Source of the DNA: Nocardioides sp. BGMRC 2183
GTDB taxonomy: Bacteria; Actinomycetota; Actinomycetes; Propionibacteriales; Nocardioidaceae
Assembly (NCBI GenBank): GCA_008123405.1
Contig: VSSA01000003.1
Span: forward strand, 124,001 to 188,000
Length of the DNA stretch: 64,000 bases
Direction of reading: 5' to 3'
The notes beneath the pieces are model-generated. The model saw only the letters and a list, made by a program, of their open reading frames with translations, did not search any database and was not told the origin of the DNA. Below are positions 61,252 to 64,000 of this stretch, one piece after another. The position numbers and the translations under genes were made by a program. The first letter of the stretch is position 1. Each line of letters starts with the position of its first letter.

Positions 61252-63576
61252 ATGCCGCAGGAGTTCAACGGTGAGATCAAGCTCGACGTGCGCGACTCGA
61301 CCCCGGACTGGTCGCCTTACGAGCTGCCGAAGGCGAAGGAAGGCGCCCCCAATGTGCTCGTCATCCTGTACGACGACACCGGGCTGGCGACCTGGTCGCC
61401 GTACGGCGGGCGCGTCAACATGCCGACGGCCCAGCGCCTCGCCGACAACGGCCTGATCTACACCCAGTGGCACACGACCGCGGTGTGTTCACCGACCAGG
61501 TCGTGCCTTCTGACCGGGCGCAACCACACGCAGAACAACATCGCCTCGATCATGGAGACCACCAGCGGTTTCCCGGGCAACTCGGGTCGGATTCCGGACG
61601 AGTGCGCGTCGATGGCACACATCTTGCAGGACAACGGCTACAGCACCTTCTGGGTCGGCAAGGATCACGATGTGCCGGAGGAGGACAACTCCGCCGGCGG
61701 CAGCAAGTCGCGCTGGCCGTTGCAGATGGGGTTCGACCGCTTCTACGGCTTCCTCGGGGGCGAGACCAGTCAGTGGTATCCGGATCTGGTCGAGGACAAC
61801 CACTTCATCGAGCAGCCCTACACGCCCGAAGAGGGCTACCACCTCTCCAAGGACCTGACCGACCAGGCCATCAAGATGCTCCGCGACCAGCAGGCCTCGA
61901 ACCCGTCCAAGCCGTGGTACATGTGGTTCTGCCCGGGCGCCAACCATGCCCCGCACCAGGCTCCTCAGGAGTACATCGACAAGTACAAGGGCGTCTTCGA
62001 CGACGGCTACGAGGCCTACCGCGAGTGGGCGCTGGCACGGATGATCGAGAAGGGCATCATGCCCGAGGGCACCGAGTTGACCCCGATCAACCCAATGCCA
62101 GACGACATGGCGAACCACGCCGACGACGTGCGTCCGTGGGACACCCTCAGCGACGGCGAGAAGAAGCTGTTCTCGCGGATGGCCGAGGTGTTCGCCGGGT
62201 TCAGCGAGTACACCGACGCCCAGATCGGCCGGATGATCGACTATCTGGAGGAGACCGGCCAGCTGGACAACACCATCGTCATGTACTGCGCCGACAACGG
62301 CGCCTCGGGTGAGGGCAGCCCGAACGGTTCGGTGAACGAGAACAAGTTCTTCAACAGCTACCCCGATGACCTCCAGGAGAACCTGGACAAGATCGGCCAG
62401 CTGGGAGGACCCGACACCTACAACCACTATCCGACAGGGTGGGCCGTCGGGTTCAGCAGCCCGTTCCAGATGTTCAAGCGGTACAGCCAGTTCTCCGGCG
62501 GCACCTGTGATCCGATGATCATCAGCTGGCCGAAGGGAATCAAGGCCCGCGGCGAGATCCGGCATCAGTACCACCACGTCGTCGACGTCGTGCCGACCAT
62601 CCTGGAGCTCGCCGGGATGGAGATGCCCGAGGTCTACCGGGGCGTCGAGCAGGTCCCGCTGCCGGGCGTGTCGATGCGCTACTCCTTCGACGCCGAGCCG
62701 GACGCTCCGACGCAGAAGAAGCGGCAGTACTACGTCCTGCTCGGCTCCCGCGGGATCTGGCAGGACGGTTGGAAGGCGGCGTCGATCCACGCGCCGTTGA
62801 GCGGCAAGGGCAACTTCGACCAGGACGAGTGGGAGCTCTACCACGTCGACGAGGACCGTTCGGAGGCGAAGAACCTCGCCGATCAGTATCCGGAGAAGCT
62901 CCAGGAGCTGATCGATGCTTGGTTCGAGGACGCCAAGGCGTACAACGGCCTGCCGCTGGACGACCGTACTCCGGTCGAGCTGACGACCACGCCTCGTCCC
63001 GTTTCGGAGCCGCCGCGTGACCGGTACGTCTACTACGCCGGCGCCACCGCCGTACCTGAGGGCGTCGCCGTCAGCGTCCGCGGCCGGTCGTACAAGATCA
63101 TCGCCGATGTCGACATCTCCGAGGACGCCGAGGGTGTGATCTTCGCCCACGGTTCGCGGTTCGGCGGGCACTCTTTGTTCATCAAGGACCACAAGCTGCA
63201 CTACGTGTACAACTTCCTGGGCATCCCGCCCGAGCAGACCTTCATCTCCGATGTCCTCACTGCGGGACCGCACACACTGGGGATGGAGTTCATCCGGGAG
63301 GGCGCCGGGGAGAACAAGGAGTCCATCGGCACCACCAGGCTCTACGTCGACGACCAGGTCGTCGCCGAGGCGCCGATGCGCGCCCAGATCGGCAAGTTCA
63401 CCTTGTGCGGCGACGGGCTGTGCGTCGGATTCGACAGCGCCGACTCGGTGAGCCGCAGCTACCGCTCGCCCTACGCATTCGCCGGCGGGAAGATCCTCAG
63501 CGTCGCCGTCGACGTCAGCGGCGAGACCTATCTCGACCTCGAGCTCGAGGCCGCGGCAGCCTTCTCCCGCGAGTAG
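61252..63576 (+). CDS. Type I sulfatase (arylsulfatase family)
   Basis: A 774-residue sulfatase. VLVILYDDTG holds metal-binding D41/D42, and AVCSPTRSCLLTGR is the activation signature with C79, the residue converted to formylglycine. The later NGASGEGSP and NHAPHQAPQEY segments supply other metal and sulfate contacts. It is long like mycobacterial AtsD, with about 200 beta-rich residues after the catalytic domain. No signal peptide is visible, so it acts in the cytoplasm. It needs a formylglycine-generating enzyme, not seen here. GGAGG precedes the ATG. Confidence 0.93.
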   Translation: MPQEFNGEIKLDVRDSTPDWSPYELPKAKEGAPNVLVILYDDTGLATWSPYGGRVNMPTAQRLADNGLIYTQWHTTAVCSPTRSCLLTGRNHTQNNIASIMETTSGFPGNSGRIPDECASMAHILQDNGYSTFWVGKDHDVPEEDNSAGGSKSRWPLQMGFDRFYGFLGGETSQWYPDLVEDNHFIEQPYTPEEGYHLSKDLTDQAIKMLRDQQASNPSKPWYMWFCPGANHAPHQAPQEYIDKYKGVFDDGYEAYREWALARMIEKGIMPEGTELTPINPMPDDMANHADDVRPWDTLSDGEKKLFSRMAEVFAGFSEYTDAQIGRMIDYLEETGQLDNTIVMYCADNGASGEGSPNGSVNENKFFNSYPDDLQENLDKIGQLGGPDTYNHYPTGWAVGFSSPFQMFKRYSQFSGGTCDPMIISWPKGIKARGEIRHQYHHVVDVVPTILELAGMEMPEVYRGVEQVPLPGVSMRYSFDAEPDAPTQKKRQYYVLLGSRGIWQDGWKAASIHAPLSGKGNFDQDEWELYHVDEDRSEAKNLADQYPEKLQELIDAWFEDAKAYNGLPLDDRTPVELTTTPRPVSEPPRDRYVYYAGATAVPEGVAVSVRGRSYKIIADVDISEDAEGVIFAHGSRFGGHSLFIKDHKLHYVYNFLGIPPEQTFISDVLTAGPHTLGMEFIREGAGENKESIGTTRLYVDDQVVAEAPMRAQIGKFTLCGDGLCVGFDSADSVSRSYRSPYAFAGGKILSVAVDVSGETYLDLELEAAAAFSRE

Positions 63577-63588
63577 GGGCTCCGCCAG

Positions 63589-63624
63589 GCCGCGCCCGGC
63601 GCTTTCCTCAGCGCTGGGCGCGGC
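63589..63624. terminator. Hairpin between sulfatase and sugar-kinase genes
   Basis: GCCGCGCCCGGCGCT (63589-63603) and AGCGCTGGGCGCGGC (63610-63624) pair with one mismatch around a six-base loop. It covers the stop codon of the minus-strand kinase and follows the sulfatase stop by 12 bp, so it can serve both genes. Confidence 0.7.
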
Positions 63625-64000
63625 GGCTGGTGCCGGCCGCGAGCGCCTGCACCTCGGCGAGCGTCGCCATCGAGTTGTCCCCGGGCGTCGACATCGCCAG
63701 CGCGCCGTGGGCGGCGCCGAGCTCGACGGCGCTCGCCAGGCTCTCCCCGGTGGCCAGCCCGTAGGCCAGTCCCGCGGCGAATCCGTCCCCGCCGCCGACC
63801 CGGTCCAGGACCGCCAGGTGATCACGGGCCGTGGACAGGTGGACACCGGCATCGGCGGACCAGGCGATCGCCTGCCAGTCGTTGTCGCTGGCCGAGTGGA
63901 CGGTGCGGATCGTGGTCGCCAGCACCCGCAACGCGGGCATCCGCGCGGCGAGTGCTGCCGCCTGGACGGCGAACGCCGCAGGGTCGACGGTGCGCAGATC
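63608..64000 (-). CDS. PfkB-family sugar kinase, KDG-kinase-like, C-terminal part
   Basis: The gene runs off the right edge; 130 codons are visible. The segment VLDRVGGGDGFAAGLAYGL is the PfkB C-terminal signature (anion hole GGGDG with the catalytic Asp), and AVELGAAHGALAMSTPGDNSM is typical of 2-keto-3-deoxygluconate kinases, in which the product enters the Entner-Doudoroff-type route. Because the N-terminal sugar-binding half is missing, fructokinase or other PfkB sugars remain possible. Confidence 0.8.
   Translation of the reverse strand, partial: DLRTVDPAAFAVQAAALAARMPALRVLATTIRTVHSASDNDWQAIAWSADAGVHLSTARDHLAVLDRVGGGDGFAAGLAYGLATGESLASAVELGAAHGALAMSTPGDNSMATLAEVQALAAGTSRRAQR

Overview
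The window looks like chromosomal DNA from a high-GC actinobacterium. The supporting signs are type VII secretion (ESX) genes, F420-type luciferase-like oxidoreductase chemistry, an AlkB-rubredoxin fusion, many GTG starts, GGAGG-type ribosome sites, ATGA start/stop overlaps and apparently leaderless regulator genes. Overall gene content fits the Nocardioides group (Propionibacteriales), but that placement is inference from gene types. No tRNA, rRNA, CRISPR array, phage or transposase gene was seen.

Layout. 0-5.8 kb: start of an eccD gene (cut by the left edge), the ESX motor ATPase EccC, and a convergent YibE/F membrane protein. 5.8-13.5 kb: a KstD-like 3-ketosteroid dehydrogenase, divergent MarR and TetR regulators, a long GAPDH, a hemerythrin-like protein, and an acyl-CoA ligase/SDR pair. 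KstR-like AAC-N2-GTT sites lie in front of the dehydrogenase and the ligase, which suggests steroid or isoprenoid catabolism. 13.5-18.7 kb: a secreted subtilase, a histidine phosphatase variant and an ACAD10/11-like phosphotransferase. 18.7-21.4 kb: a four-gene, tightly coupled operon that looks like a type VII secretion substrate module.

21.6-33.1 kb: nine co-directional genes (nitrilase/beta-ureidopropionase, dihydropyrimidinase, LLM F420-type oxidoreductase, a complete NMT1/THI5-type ABC importer, omega-aminotransferase, CoA-acylating semialdehyde dehydrogenase) with a divergent MocR regulator. Together they make a reductive pyrimidine (uracil/thymine) degradation pathway. The usual dihydropyrimidine dehydrogenase is absent and an LLM enzyme sits in its place; this is the best candidate for new biochemistry here. 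33.2-39.9 kb: FadB, FadA, a MerR regulator and an alpha-methylacyl-CoA racemase-like enzyme, linked by three copies of a TGTGACA-N7-TGTCACA operator.

39.9-46.7 kb: an M15-type peptidase lipoprotein, the alkane hydroxylase AlkB fused to rubredoxin with a TetR (AlkU-like) gene after it, then a divergent TetR/MMPL exporter pair. 46.7-54.4 kb: housekeeping and envelope genes (glutathione peroxidase, nitroreductase, malic enzyme, flippase-like protein, SGNH hydrolase) and a solitary D12-class adenine methylase. 54.5-60.8 kb: a LuxR/LAL regulator leading an HdeD-like, membrane and SulP gene chain. 61.0-64.0 kb: a divergent small protein plus type I sulfatase, and the 3' end of a KDG-kinase-like sugar kinase.

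Several intergenic palindromes stand out: a perfect 46-bp one, a perfect 40-bp one inside a repeat array, and two elements of about 150 bp with inverted ends. Pieces of these repeats overlap gene ends, and one 20-bp copy lies inside the alkB coding sequence, in the AlkB-rubredoxin linker.
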